Source: a virus. Taken from it: a DNA stretch of 27,960 nt. Shown here piece by piece: positions 1-7,045 of this stretch (positions are counted from its first letter, which is position 1; every line of letters starts with the position of its first letter). The position numbers and the translations under genes were made by a program. The notes beneath the pieces were generated by a model that worked only from the letters and a program-made list of their open reading frames with translations, had not been told where the DNA came from and did not search any database. The stretch is taken from IMG/VR virus record IMGVR_UViG_3300009420_001815, positions 1 to 27,960 of that record. One strand, given 5' to 3'.

Positions 1-6
1 TATGAG

Positions 7-14
7 TATTTATC
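7..14 (-). promoter_or_regulatory. T4-type late promoter box at window edge
   Basis: On the minus strand the sequence reads GATAAATACTCATA, one mismatch from the T4 late box TATAAATA. It overlaps the stop codon of the helicase gene and would drive the next gene leftward, outside the window. The spacing resembles other late boxes here, where ATG follows five bases after the box; that would put a start codon at base 1, which cannot be confirmed. Confidence 0.55.
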
Positions 15-1392
15 ACTTTTTATTCTTAAGGAAGTCTCTTAATTGTAAGCCGGCTTCTACTACATCAGTTGCTTCAGGACTATCTGACTTAATTGAGCTA
101 GTTCTTTTTAACTGATCAACTAAGCTGTTAGTAGTCATTGTCATTGCATCTTCGTCGCCTTCGTCTAGATCTTCAATACGCAATGTATCAGGATTAAACT
201 TTAAGTCTACTTTACTGCCTACACCGCTACTTGACCGTGTTTTCATAAATTGTACTTGATATCTACCACGTTCACGCATAGCATTACTTGTAAAGATACC
301 TACAACATTATCTGCTGTCTGAATTTTACTAATACCACCTGCAATATGTTGGTGATCAAATTCTATTTCTTCTACAGCACTTCTATTTAACTGCGATGCC
401 GTAACCATTAATAAATTACGCTCTTGTGCAAGGTTACGCAGTTCTTCAGAAACAAACTTATCTTTAATAAATGTATTTTCAGCACTAATCTTTCCGCTTA
501 TAGGCATCATGAGATCTAAGTAATCAACTAATAAGCAGTCTACTTTTACACCGCTCTGTATTTCATACTCTCGTAAAAATGCTCTTAGATCGTTAGTAGT
601 AATACCACTGTTCATGTACTTAACTCTAAACTTACCTGCTTTTTTACCTTTCATACGCACTTTTAAATCTACGTCATCGATATTTTTCATAATATCTCTT
701 GCGGCATATTCACTAACCATGCCGTCTAAACGCATACTAATAAGTTGTTCACTAAGCTCTAAACTAATATATACAACATTAAGTCCTGCTAATGACCAGT
801 TAACACCAAAGTTTTGTAAGAACAAACTCTTGCCTGCACCTGAACCACCAGCAAAGATTGTTATTTCGCCTTTGTTCAATCCACCAAATAACTTATGATC
901 TATAGCTTTCCAGCCTGTGCTAACTGCACCACTTTGTGCTTTAATCCACTCTAATCTTTCTTTAGGATTTTCAAAGTATTCAAGACCTAAGTCTTTTACA
1001 AGACTAACTTCCATTGCACTTCTAATCTTTTGCTCTACTGTACCGTAATCTTGTTTTTCCAACAAGTCAGTACTTTCAATGATTGCTGTCTCCATTGCTT
1101 TGTGTCTACAGAAAGTTTCAAACTCATCCATAAACCAGCTTTGATGGTCTGGCGTTACATTTTCTATAGTTTCTAAGTTTAACTGGCCTACTGCATTAAT
1201 CTGCTCAATAGTAGGTACAGAATTGTAATCTTTACTATGAGAAATTAATAAATCTACTGTAGGTCTAAACTTTCTACTAAATGCATCAGAATTTACAATG
1301 TTTTGACACCTAGCAAATAAATCGGCATCACTAATTAAGAACTGTATAAACAGTCGTTGTACGTCTTCGTTATATTCTGTAATTTCGCTCAT
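13..1392 (-). CDS. 41: Replicative DNA helicase, DnaB family (T4 gp41-like)
   Basis: This is the hexameric 5'-3' helicase that unwinds DNA at the phage replication fork and works with the primase to form the primosome. The 459-residue protein matches the gp41/DnaB length. An N-terminal helical region (about 1-150) precedes the RecA-like core: Walker A GGSGAGKS at 182-189, the catalytic-glutamate strand YISLELSE near 208-215, Walker B LLVDYLDLM at about 287-295, and a TASQLNR motif typical of DnaB motif H3. The start ATG overlaps the stop of the upstream gene as ATGA, so the two are probably translationally coupled. Primase lies two genes upstream, as in the T4 61-41 arrangement. The tail after about 410 is acidic and polar. 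Identification is firm; the link to gp41 rather than another DnaB paralogue rests on phage context. Confidence 0.95.
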   Translation of the reverse strand: MSEITEYNEDVQRLFIQFLISDADLFARCQNIVNSDAFSRKFRPTVDLLISHSKDYNSVPTIEQINAVGQLNLETIENVTPDHQSWFMDEFETFCRHKAMETAIIESTDLLEKQDYGTVEQKIRSAMEVSLVKDLGLEYFENPKERLEWIKAQSGAVSTGWKAIDHKLFGGLNKGEITIFAGGSGAGKSLFLQNFGVNWSLAGLNVVYISLELSEQLISMRLDGMVSEYAARDIMKNIDDVDLKVRMKGKKAGKFRVKYMNSGITTNDLRAFLREYEIQSGVKVDCLLVDYLDLMMPISGKISAENTFIKDKFVSEELRNLAQERNLLMVTASQLNRSAVEEIEFDHQHIAGGISKIQTADNVVGIFTSNAMRERGRYQVQFMKTRSSSGVGSKVDLKFNPDTLRIEDLDEGDEDAMTMTTNSLVDQLKRTSSIKSDSPEATDVVEAGLQLRDFLKNKK

Positions 1393-2096
1393 CGTTGTGC
1401 TATTATGTTATCACGAGTTAATGTTTTAGCAACAAACTTACCGTATATGCTATGCCCGGCATCTGTTAATGTATTGCCGTTAAAATGTTCTTTTTGTAAC
1501 ACTTGCTTCGGCGTTGATAAGTAGTGATGTGTTTTAGTAACCATATAAGGGTGGAACACACTTCTTAATGCATCGCCGTCCGGAAAATGGTTTCCGTCTT
1601 TAATAATAATTCTCGTTGCCGCTGTAAATACTCTGCAATGTGAGATAATAGAATTAATTGCTTTAGCCTGCTCGTTGTATACTTCAGTGGTACCACGTAA
1701 ATCTGTCCATGCTTGTAATTTTGCTTTTTGCTTTTCTACTAACTCTAAGAAATGATCTGTGGGATTGTTTCTTAACTCTTCATCAGCAATCCACGAATTA
1801 AATGTACTGCCACACACATTTACATGCGTACCGTATTCTGGAATCCACAATGTTTGATTATAAGGATCAGGAAATTCTATAACATACACAGTATTTTTAA
1901 TAGCCTGTTCGCTCTCTTGCTCATCTGGTTGCCCTAATGATCTAATATAGCCGTAATACGATTGTAACATACCTTCTGAACTTTTATAAGGTTCTGCTGA
2001 GTTGTGATAATTATCAAATTGTCTTACTAATTGTGTAGGCCAAGCTGTCTCTCCTAGAGACCATTCTGTGCCATCAACGTATAAATTCTGTGCCAT
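1389..2096 (-). CDS. Unknown protein between primase and helicase
   Basis: A 235-residue protein I do not recognise. It has no signal peptide or membrane segment, and no nucleotide-binding loop is visible. The sequence is rich in aromatic and polar residues, with two histidine-bearing stretches (HCRVF near 153 and KTHHY near 188). The start at 2096 is supported by GAGGGAAAAAG upstream on the minus strand. It begins 28 bases after the primase stop and overlaps the helicase start by four bases (ATGA), so it is co-transcribed with the primosome genes. T4 has a small unknown gene (61.1) in a comparable position, but I have no sequence evidence that this is its counterpart. A replication-linked role is inference from position only. 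Confidence 0.8.
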   Translation of the reverse strand: MAQNLYVDGTEWSLGETAWPTQLVRQFDNYHNSAEPYKSSEGMLQSYYGYIRSLGQPDEQESEQAIKNTVYVIEFPDPYNQTLWIPEYGTHVNVCGSTFNSWIADEELRNNPTDHFLELVEKQKAKLQAWTDLRGTTEVYNEQAKAINSIISHCRVFTAATRIIIKDGNHFPDGDALRSVFHPYMVTKTHHYLSTPKQVLQKEHFNGNTLTDAGHSIYGKFVAKTLTRDNIIAQR

Positions 2097-2124
2097 ATAT
2101 CTTTTTCCCTCAATAAGTACTTAT

Positions 2125-3099
2125 TCAAAACATCCTAGATTTTACTTTAATCTTGATTGTGTTAGCCGTTGCATTTTTTACAATACTGTTAATAGTTGCT
2201 AACCTTCCATATTTTAAAACAGCATCTGCGGCATCATTACAATCTGGATGCCAATCTGGAAAACTTACTTCCCAGCCAAGTGCTAATGCTTGATCAATTA
2301 ACTCAACACCAGCTTCGTCTTTGTCAGGACATACTATAACACGTTTGTCTAACTTGTCAATTAAATGTGCTTGTTCTGGTGTTACGTGGTTACCTTGTAC
2401 TGCTACGCCATCAATCATAATAGCATCAAACACACCTTCTGTTACAATAACAATCTCTCTATCATTGTTTGCAAATGCATCAATGTTGAATACATATCCA
2501 CTAGGCATGTTATGTAAATACTTTGGGGTTTCTTTATTAGGTGGATTAATATGTCTCGCTGTCCAGCCAATTAATTCGCCGTTGTAAGTAAAAGGTACAA
2601 CAACACGTTTTCTATTTGCCATATCGTTGATATGCAGTAGTGGATATAAACCTAGTATGCCTCTATCTCTTGCATATTCTTTAAGAGCATTACCGTCTGG
2701 TAACGATTCTATCATTTGGCTACCTTCTGGTAACTCAATAGTTTCAAATGCTTTAAAATTATAAACATACTCTGTGTCGTCAGTGTCTTCTAACAACTCG
2801 CTGTTCTGCATAAGTGTTATTTGTACATCATGTATTGTTTTAGAATCAGCCCCCAACTTGTCTGCTAAGTCTCTGTACTTTTTACCTAAATGAGGACTAG
2901 GACTCCAGCCAGTTGTGTATGCACAATTAAAACAATGAAAACTTATTTTAGAACCACCGAGGATAATACCAGCACGATGCCTTGTATCGGAACACATCGG
3001 ACAGTTGAAAGTCCGCCAACCACTTGGAGTAGTATTTGTTCGTATAGGTAAGTTATCTAGCAGTAACTTATGTACTGATTCTACAATATGTTCGACCAT
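2125..3099 (-). CDS. 61: DNA primase (T4 gp61-like)
   Basis: This protein would synthesise RNA primers for lagging-strand replication together with the gp41 helicase. The N-terminal zinc-binding domain is visible: CPMC at 33-36 and CFNC at 56-59. A TOPRIM catalytic core follows, with VTEGVFDAI (glutamate at 221) and VCPDKDEAG (acidic pair around 259-261), matching the DnaG/gp61 metal-binding motifs. At 324 residues it is close to the gp61 size. The ATG at 3099 lies only five bases beyond a perfect TATAAT, so transcription would start at or next to the start codon, giving a leaderless message. A GTG a few codons in is an alternative start; no ATG lies before the zinc motif otherwise. The unknown gene and helicase follow downstream. 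Confidence 0.93.
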   Translation of the reverse strand: MVEHIVESVHKLLLDNLPIRTNTTPSGWRTFNCPMCSDTRHRAGIILGGSKISFHCFNCAYTTGWSPSPHLGKKYRDLADKLGADSKTIHDVQITLMQNSELLEDTDDTEYVYNFKAFETIELPEGSQMIESLPDGNALKEYARDRGILGLYPLLHINDMANRKRVVVPFTYNGELIGWTARHINPPNKETPKYLHNMPSGYVFNIDAFANNDREIVIVTEGVFDAIMIDGVAVQGNHVTPEQAHLIDKLDKRVIVCPDKDEAGVELIDQALALGWEVSFPDWHPDCNDAADAVLKYGRLATINSIVKNATANTIKIKVKSRMF

Positions 3100-3104
3100 G
3101 CATA

Positions 3105-3132
3105 ATTATAGCATAGAATCAATAAAAGTCAA
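3105..3132 (-). promoter_or_regulatory. Sigma70-type early promoter of the primase gene
   Basis: On the minus strand it reads TTGACT, a 16-base spacer and TATAAT, with an extended -10 (ATGCTATAAT). The start site falls at about 3098-3099, the first base of the primase ATG, leaving no room for a ribosome-binding site. It belongs to a family of near-identical promoters elsewhere in the window. Confidence 0.85.
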
Positions 3133-3951
3133 CTAGTTTCTTAATAAAACTTTGGCAAGATTTGACGTATCTGCACTTACTGTAGGCTTACTTACAACCC
3201 TAATCCAGTTAGCACTAACAGTAAATGTTTCATGTCTAATTTGTGTATTGGCTGTCATGTCAATGTTCTTTACATTAAACCAATCTGTGCTTACATCACT
3301 TGTTGCAGGAGAGCCTGTAATACAACTTGCTTGAACTGTAACTTGTCCTGTGTAAGCCGCTGTTGGGTAAACTGCAATAGTATGCTGTGAGTTTTGGAAG
3401 TTCTTTGCTAGGTTGCCAAACATTGCATTAGATACAAAAGTGTTAGCCGCATCTCCTTCATCTGTATCTGCTGTTTGGAAAAATGTTAGGTCTTGTTGGG
3501 TAGCAACAGGATCTTGGACAACTTGGTCAGAGACTTCTATCTCCATATTAGCATTTCCTTGTTGGTCGCTAAATAATGGTAGGCTGGATTGGTCTGATGA
3601 ATCGTTCTTAACGATATGCATCTGATATAATCCTCTGCCTAAGTTTTGTAAGTCGCCATCGGTTAATACTAATTTCACAACGCCGACATCAGAGGTATGT
3701 TCAAGTAACTTAGTTACTACCCTCGCTTTAGTTGTCGGAGATACTATATATGCATATAATGTATCTGCAAAAACGTTGTACTTTTTTCTGTCCTTGTTGG
3801 TGATGCTGAATAATAATTCATTGTTAACACCTTTATGGACTTTTAATTTTCTACTGTTCATAGGTCTGTTATCCAAAGTTATTGATGTATCAGTTGACAC
3901 TAAATCAATCGTAGTGTCATAAGAATACAATTTTGAGGTAAAGTTGCTCAT
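3133..3951 (-). CDS. Putative virion structural protein
   Basis: The protein has about 272 residues from the ATG at 3951 (MSNFTSKLYS). An upstream in-frame ATG at 4008 would overlap the divergent gene and the late promoter, so I reject it. The composition is threonine-, serine-, valine- and asparagine-rich with short alternating beta-like stretches and no catalytic motif, as in tail, baseplate or fibre-associated proteins. The first half (RKLKVHKGVNNELLFSITN, then a YIVSP segment) resembles beta-sandwich adaptor domains near the N terminus of tail or baseplate proteins, but this is an impression, not a match. A GATAAATA late box ends five bases before the ATG, placing it in the late virion class even though it lies among replication genes. 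There is no Shine-Dalgarno sequence. The structural role is inferred. Confidence 0.75.
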   Translation of the reverse strand: MSNFTSKLYSYDTTIDLVSTDTSITLDNRPMNSRKLKVHKGVNNELLFSITNKDRKKYNVFADTLYAYIVSPTTKARVVTKLLEHTSDVGVVKLVLTDGDLQNLGRGLYQMHIVKNDSSDQSSLPLFSDQQGNANMEIEVSDQVVQDPVATQQDLTFFQTADTDEGDAANTFVSNAMFGNLAKNFQNSQHTIAVYPTAAYTGQVTVQASCITGSPATSDVSTDWFNVKNIDMTANTQIRHETFTVSANWIRVVSKPTVSADTSNLAKVLLRN

Positions 3952-3990
3952 AACTGTATTTATCAAAAAATTAATATGGTAAATACAGTT
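3952..3990. promoter_or_regulatory. Palindromic divergent late-promoter region
   Basis: Eleven-base perfect inverted repeats (AACTGTATTTA at 3952-3962 and TAAATACAGTT at 3980-3990) flank a 17-base centre. Each arm carries a late-type box pointing outward: GATAAATA (3957-3964, minus) toward the gene at 3951 and GGTAAATA (3978-3985, plus) toward the gene at 3993. Both boxes lie five to seven bases from their ATG. Confidence 0.65.
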
Positions 3991-3992
3991 AC

Positions 3993-4355
3993 ATGACAGA
4001 AGCAACAAGCGAAATTGAATTCTTAACGGGCATTAGATATGCTGGCGCAGAATACGTCGGGATTATAGTAAATGCCGATAATCAGATACTCACGTTCTAT
4101 GATGCTGATCAGATCAGCAGTAGAGAGCTTAAGAAAGAATTTCTTGCACTCGGTGAGATATGGTGGTGGGAATCTAACCGTATGTTACCTATCGATGTAT
4201 TTTTACATCACGAAATGAGAGTATTTCGTCCTTTCCTTAAAACGTTTGCTATGAAAGATGTTGAGATTTTGTTTGGACCAGTTACAAGTCTACAGAATTT
4301 AATTAAGAAAAGAGTTAAAAGACGTTCAATACAATTAGTCAGAAAGACAGATTAA
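3993..4355 (+). CDS. Unknown 120-residue protein, divergent
   Basis: One of only two genes on the plus strand. The 120-residue protein is unrecognised: a short beta-rich N-terminal half (YVGIIVNADNQILTFYD), a tryptophan cluster (EIWWWES) near the middle, and a basic C-terminal tail (KKRVKRRS) that could bind nucleic acid or phosphate. There is no signal peptide. The start is set by the late-type box GGTAAATA seven bases upstream; no Shine-Dalgarno sequence is present, suggesting a nearly leaderless message. It is divergent from the virion-type gene at 3951. It converges without any gap on the minus-strand gene ending at 4356, with no terminator visible between them. Confidence 0.75.
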   Translation: MTEATSEIEFLTGIRYAGAEYVGIIVNADNQILTFYDADQISSRELKKEFLALGEIWWWESNRMLPIDVFLHHEMRVFRPFLKTFAMKDVEILFGPVTSLQNLIKKRVKRRSIQLVRKTD

Positions 4356-4925
4356 TTAACCTTCACACAACAAGTTAAGTTGTACTTTAATTGCCACAGC
4401 ATATGAATAAGAATGTGATTTCTTAAAGAAATAGATATCATCTTGTGGTTTAATCCAAACATCAGCTTCAATCTCTTCCCAGCTTTTACCAACTAAATGT
4501 CTTTTGCCTGGTCTAATCATAGCAAGTATCATTGCTAACTGGTCTATGTTTGTAGGTGGGTGTTGTTTTACAATACCAAAGTGATTGTTTATGTGAAACA
4601 ACTTTTCTACTATGTCTTGGTGCTCAAATAGTTCCCACATAACTTCATCGTTTAATAACTTTTCTAAATGTGCTTCATCTCTAACATCTTTATAAATGCT
4701 GTTGTTTAGTACATCAAGTTTAAACCAACCATCTTCTTCTGCTTGTTTATGATCTATCGAGCTGTAGGATTCTATTGGAAAGAAAGGAATGTTTTGTAGA
4801 TATACCCCTGTGTTGTGTTTTGTAAATTGTTCTTCTTTACAAATACTTGCAGGCGTATGTTGTATTACATCTAACAGTTTATCCCTGTTAAACATATCTA
4901 TATCTACATCAAAATCAAACTTCAT
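4356..4925 (-). CDS. Unknown protein, faintly DNA polymerase III alpha-like
   Basis: A 189-residue protein with no clear family assignment. The N terminus FDFDVDIDMFNRDKLLDVI recalls the PDxDIDF..xRdxvi motif of bacterial replicative polymerase (DnaE) catalytic subunits, and KHNTGVYLQNIPF recalls another part of that family. Only short pieces match and no complete polymerase domain is present, so catalytic activity is unlikely or at least unproven. Similar short proteins, as I recall, occur in marine T4-like phages as conserved hypotheticals. It is the last gene of the ligase/SHMT operon and its start overlaps the SHMT stop as TAATG, implying coupled translation. It abuts the convergent gene at 4355. 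Confidence 0.8.
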   Translation of the reverse strand: MKFDFDVDIDMFNRDKLLDVIQHTPASICKEEQFTKHNTGVYLQNIPFFPIESYSSIDHKQAEEDGWFKLDVLNNSIYKDVRDEAHLEKLLNDEVMWELFEHQDIVEKLFHINNHFGIVKQHPPTNIDQLAMILAMIRPGKRHLVGKSWEEIEADVWIKPQDDIYFFKKSHSYSYAVAIKVQLNLLCEG

Positions 4926-6061
4926 TATATAATGTCAGCCATTTGATCTGCTAAATCTCTAAACCATTGAGTATCATGTCCTTTAGTTGTTTCTGCCGCA
5001 GTACCTAATCTAATACCACTTGTTTCTATAAAACTTCTAGGATCATTTGGAATGCCATTTTTGTTTACAGTAATACCATTCATCTCTAATATGTTTGCCG
5101 CAGACTTACCGCTCATTCCTCTGTTTGTTAAATCAAGTAATATTATATGCGAATCTGTGCCATCTGTCAAGCATTTAAATCCATTTGCTGTAAGTTGTTC
5201 TGCAAATGCTTTTGCATTAATAACAACATCTTGTGCATACATACCAAAACTAGATGTGTTTGCTTCGACAAAGCATTGTGCTTTAGCGGCAATCATATTC
5301 ATTAAAGGTCCGCCTTGTGTGCCTGGGAAGATTGCACTATTAATACGCCTAGAATATTCTTGGTTGTTCCATAGTATAATACCCCCTCTAGGACCGCGTA
5401 GCGTCTTGTGTGTTGTACTTGACACTACATCAGCGAACTGTATAGGGCTAACGTATGCTTTACCGGCTACTAAACCGGCGTAATGTGCCATATCAACGAA
5501 TAGTATTGCGCCTATTTCATCTGCAATCTCTCTAAACTTTGCCCAATCCATCTGTCTAGGATATGCACTAGCACCTGCTATAATCATTTGAGGTCTAACT
5601 TCTTTTGCTTGTTCCATTATAGCATCGTAGTCTAAATACCCGTCAGCGTTTACGCCATAATGATGTGCTTGATAAATTTTGCCTGAGATATTTGGAGCAC
5701 TACCGTGACTTAAATGTCCACCACTTGCTAAATCCATTCCGAGTATTTTATCACCTGGTTCTAAAAATGCTTGGTAAACTGCTGTGTTGGCATTCGCTCC
5801 ACAATGTGGTTGCACATTAGCAAAGTTACAACCAAATAGTTTAGTAACTTCATCAATTGCCATGGATTCAATTTCATCCATATGATCGCAACCGTTGTAA
5901 TATCGTTTTCCTGGATAACCTTCTGCATACTTATTTGTAAATATACTTCCACTTAATTCCATTACAGCATCGCTGGCATAGTTTTCACTTGCTATAAGCT
6001 CAATTGTGTTGTTTTGTCTAGACGTTTCTCTACTGAGAATATCTTTTATTCTTTGATCCAT
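4925..6061 (-). CDS. glyA: Serine hydroxymethyltransferase
   Basis: The PLP enzyme converts serine and tetrahydrofolate to glycine and 5,10-methylene-tetrahydrofolate, the one-carbon donor for thymidylate synthesis. Family signatures are clear: IELIASENYAS at 20-30, KYAEGYPGKRYYNGC, FVDMAHYAGLVAG with the PLP-ring aspartate near 190, and STTHKTLRGPRGG with the Schiff-base lysine at 219. At 378 residues it is shorter than the usual 410-430, mainly at the C-terminal end and in small loops, but all catalytic motifs are present. It sits in the ligase operon; the methylene-folate product is the substrate of the ThyX enzyme encoded at 10555-11229. A late-like GGTAAATA box ends five bases before the ATG, so late expression in addition to read-through is possible. 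Clearly an auxiliary metabolic gene of cellular origin. Confidence 0.95.
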   Translation of the reverse strand: MDQRIKDILSRETSRQNNTIELIASENYASDAVMELSGSIFTNKYAEGYPGKRYYNGCDHMDEIESMAIDEVTKLFGCNFANVQPHCGANANTAVYQAFLEPGDKILGMDLASGGHLSHGSAPNISGKIYQAHHYGVNADGYLDYDAIMEQAKEVRPQMIIAGASAYPRQMDWAKFREIADEIGAILFVDMAHYAGLVAGKAYVSPIQFADVVSSTTHKTLRGPRGGIILWNNQEYSRRINSAIFPGTQGGPLMNMIAAKAQCFVEANTSSFGMYAQDVVINAKAFAEQLTANGFKCLTDGTDSHIILLDLTNRGMSGKSAANILEMNGITVNKNGIPNDPRSFIETSGIRLGTAAETTKGHDTQWFRDLADQMADII

Positions 6062-6066
6062 GTCGA

Positions 6067-6074
6067 TATTTACC
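6067..6074 (-). promoter_or_regulatory. Possible late promoter box before glyA
   Basis: The minus strand reads GGTAAATA followed by five bases and the glyA ATG, exactly the spacing at the virion gene starting at 3951. It deviates from TATAAATA at the first two bases and overlaps the upstream stop codon, so it may be chance. Confidence 0.35.
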
Positions 6075-6379
6075 TAACTAGTGAGTTCTCTTATTTGAAA
6101 TAAGAGTCGATCTACTTCTGGGTCATTTAGACTACGAATAACATCATCAGTAAGTGGTGAAGAGTAGCAAAGTTCATCATTGTATAAAACTGCAACTTCC
6201 CAGAGACCTTTAATAGGCTCCCTAGAAAACACACCTTCTGTTACAAATGTGTCTTTATATTCAGGAATAACACTTGCCCCATATCCATTAGGAAACTGGT
6301 AAACCTTTTGTTTGCCGTTACCCCAGAGACCGTTCAAGTGTTTGTTAGTCTCAACTAAAAATGATTTGTTATCGCTCAT
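6074..6379 (-). CDS. Unknown 101-residue protein
   Basis: A small unrecognised protein without signal peptide, membrane segment or metal motif. A central part (FPNGYGASVIPE followed by GLWEVAVLYNDELCY) looks like a compact beta-rich fold, followed by a C-terminal helix-like stretch (TDDVIRSLNDPEVDRLLFQI). I recall proteins of this style in marine T4-like phages but know no function. I chose the ATG at 6379 because it overlaps the stop of the preceding 21-residue micro-ORF as ATGA; the earlier ATG at 6409 would bury that ORF. It lies 12 bases before glyA in the same operon. Confidence 0.75.
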   Translation of the reverse strand: MSDNKSFLVETNKHLNGLWGNGKQKVYQFPNGYGASVIPEYKDTFVTEGVFSREPIKGLWEVAVLYNDELCYSSPLTDDVIRSLNDPEVDRLLFQIRELTS

Positions 6380-6441
6380 GTTCCGAATCCTAACTGACCT
6401 TTCAACCAATCATTTAGTTCTTGCTTTTCTTTATCGGTCAT
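6376..6441 (-). CDS. 21-residue micro-ORF coupled to both neighbours
   Basis: A tiny reading frame encoding MTDKEKQELNDWLKGQLGFG plus one threonine. Its ATG shares a base with the stop of the cupin gene (TAATG), and its TGA overlaps the next gene's ATG (ATGA). Such junctions on both sides are the normal style of this operon. The peptide is charged and could form one short amphipathic helix. It may be a real microprotein, a translational relay between neighbours, or the remnant of a longer gene. No function can be assigned. Confidence 0.5.
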   Translation of the reverse strand: MTDKEKQELNDWLKGQLGFGT

Positions 6442-6773
6442 TAGTGGTCCCGTTTTCCATTAAACACACATACAAAATAAAGTCCTAAGTGTCCTGTGTT
6501 ATAGACCTTATGGAACTCCCCGTCTTCAATGAGAACGCAATCGCCTTCTCTAACATTTAACTTTGTATTATTAACTTCCATTTCACCTGAGCCACGTATA
6601 AACATGTAGACTTCTTCCTGTCCTTTATGTGTGTGCCCGGTAGTATGTTGATTAGCTCTTAAAAATGTACTGCTCAATACTAAGTTGTTTAATAGTTTGT
6701 TATCTTTCAAGAGATAGACGCTATTATCTTTAATAACTTTGCCGCCTATATCATCAATACTAACTACTTGCAT
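6441..6773 (-). CDS. Single-domain cupin protein
   Basis: A 110-residue single cupin barrel. Motif 1 is GHTHKGQEEVYMFIRGSG, with metal ligands H47, H49 and a glutamate at 53 or 54. Motif 2 is GDCVLIEDGEFHKVYNTG, with the fourth ligand H88. Cupins of this size include small-molecule isomerases, dioxygenases, epimerases and sugar- or ligand-binding regulators, so the metal site is credible but the substrate is unknown. The start has a good ribosome-binding site (GTAAGGAG) about seven bases upstream. It lies in the ligase operon, ten bases after an acidic protein gene, and its stop overlaps the following micro-ORF. In phages such cupins are usually considered auxiliary or modification enzymes; that is inference. 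Confidence 0.85.
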   Translation of the reverse strand: MQVVSIDDIGGKVIKDNSVYLLKDNKLLNNLVLSSTFLRANQHTTGHTHKGQEEVYMFIRGSGEMEVNNTKLNVREGDCVLIEDGEFHKVYNTGHLGLYFVCVFNGKRDH

Positions 6774-6783
6774 AACAAACTCC

Positions 6784-7044
6784 TTACGGTTTTTCTCCTG
6801 ATTCTTCTAACCTTTTAGCATCCTCAATATCATCTGATTCATCATGTTCAGTTGGATGATAAATTGGTTCTAATTCTTCTTGCATTTTTTCTGATTCAGT
6901 CCATGCGTTGAGCTTTTTGAGCTCTTTGTCTACAATCTTCTCGAGCACCTCTAGGTCAGGCATAGAGTCACGGTCCTCTTCATCCATGATCTTTCTCTCT
7001 GGATTTTTTTTACCTAAACTTTTATTAAGATCTTCTGAATTCAT
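6784..7044 (-). CDS. Unknown highly charged 86-residue protein
   Basis: A short, strongly charged protein dominated by glutamate, aspartate and lysine, with a likely helical centre (LEVLEKIVDKELKKLNAWTESEKMQEEL). No domain is recognised. It begins one base after the ligase stop and ends ten bases before the cupin start, so it is translated within the ligase operon. Its charge and likely disorder would suit a protein-protein adaptor or DNA-mimic protein, but this is speculation. The reading frame being free of stops and tightly packed between two convincing genes supports it as real. Confidence 0.75.
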   Translation of the reverse strand: MNSEDLNKSLGKKNPERKIMDEEDRDSMPDLEVLEKIVDKELKKLNAWTESEKMQEELEPIYHPTEHDESDDIEDAKRLEESGEKP

Positions 7045-7045
7045 A

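Noticed and set aside
3951-4008. Upstream ATG extension of the virion-type gene
   Set aside because: It would run through the palindromic promoter and overlap the divergent gene; a late box sits just before the later ATG.
5052-5483. 143-residue plus-strand frame inside glyA
   Set aside because: Opposite-strand shadow of a convincing conserved enzyme; no start signals.
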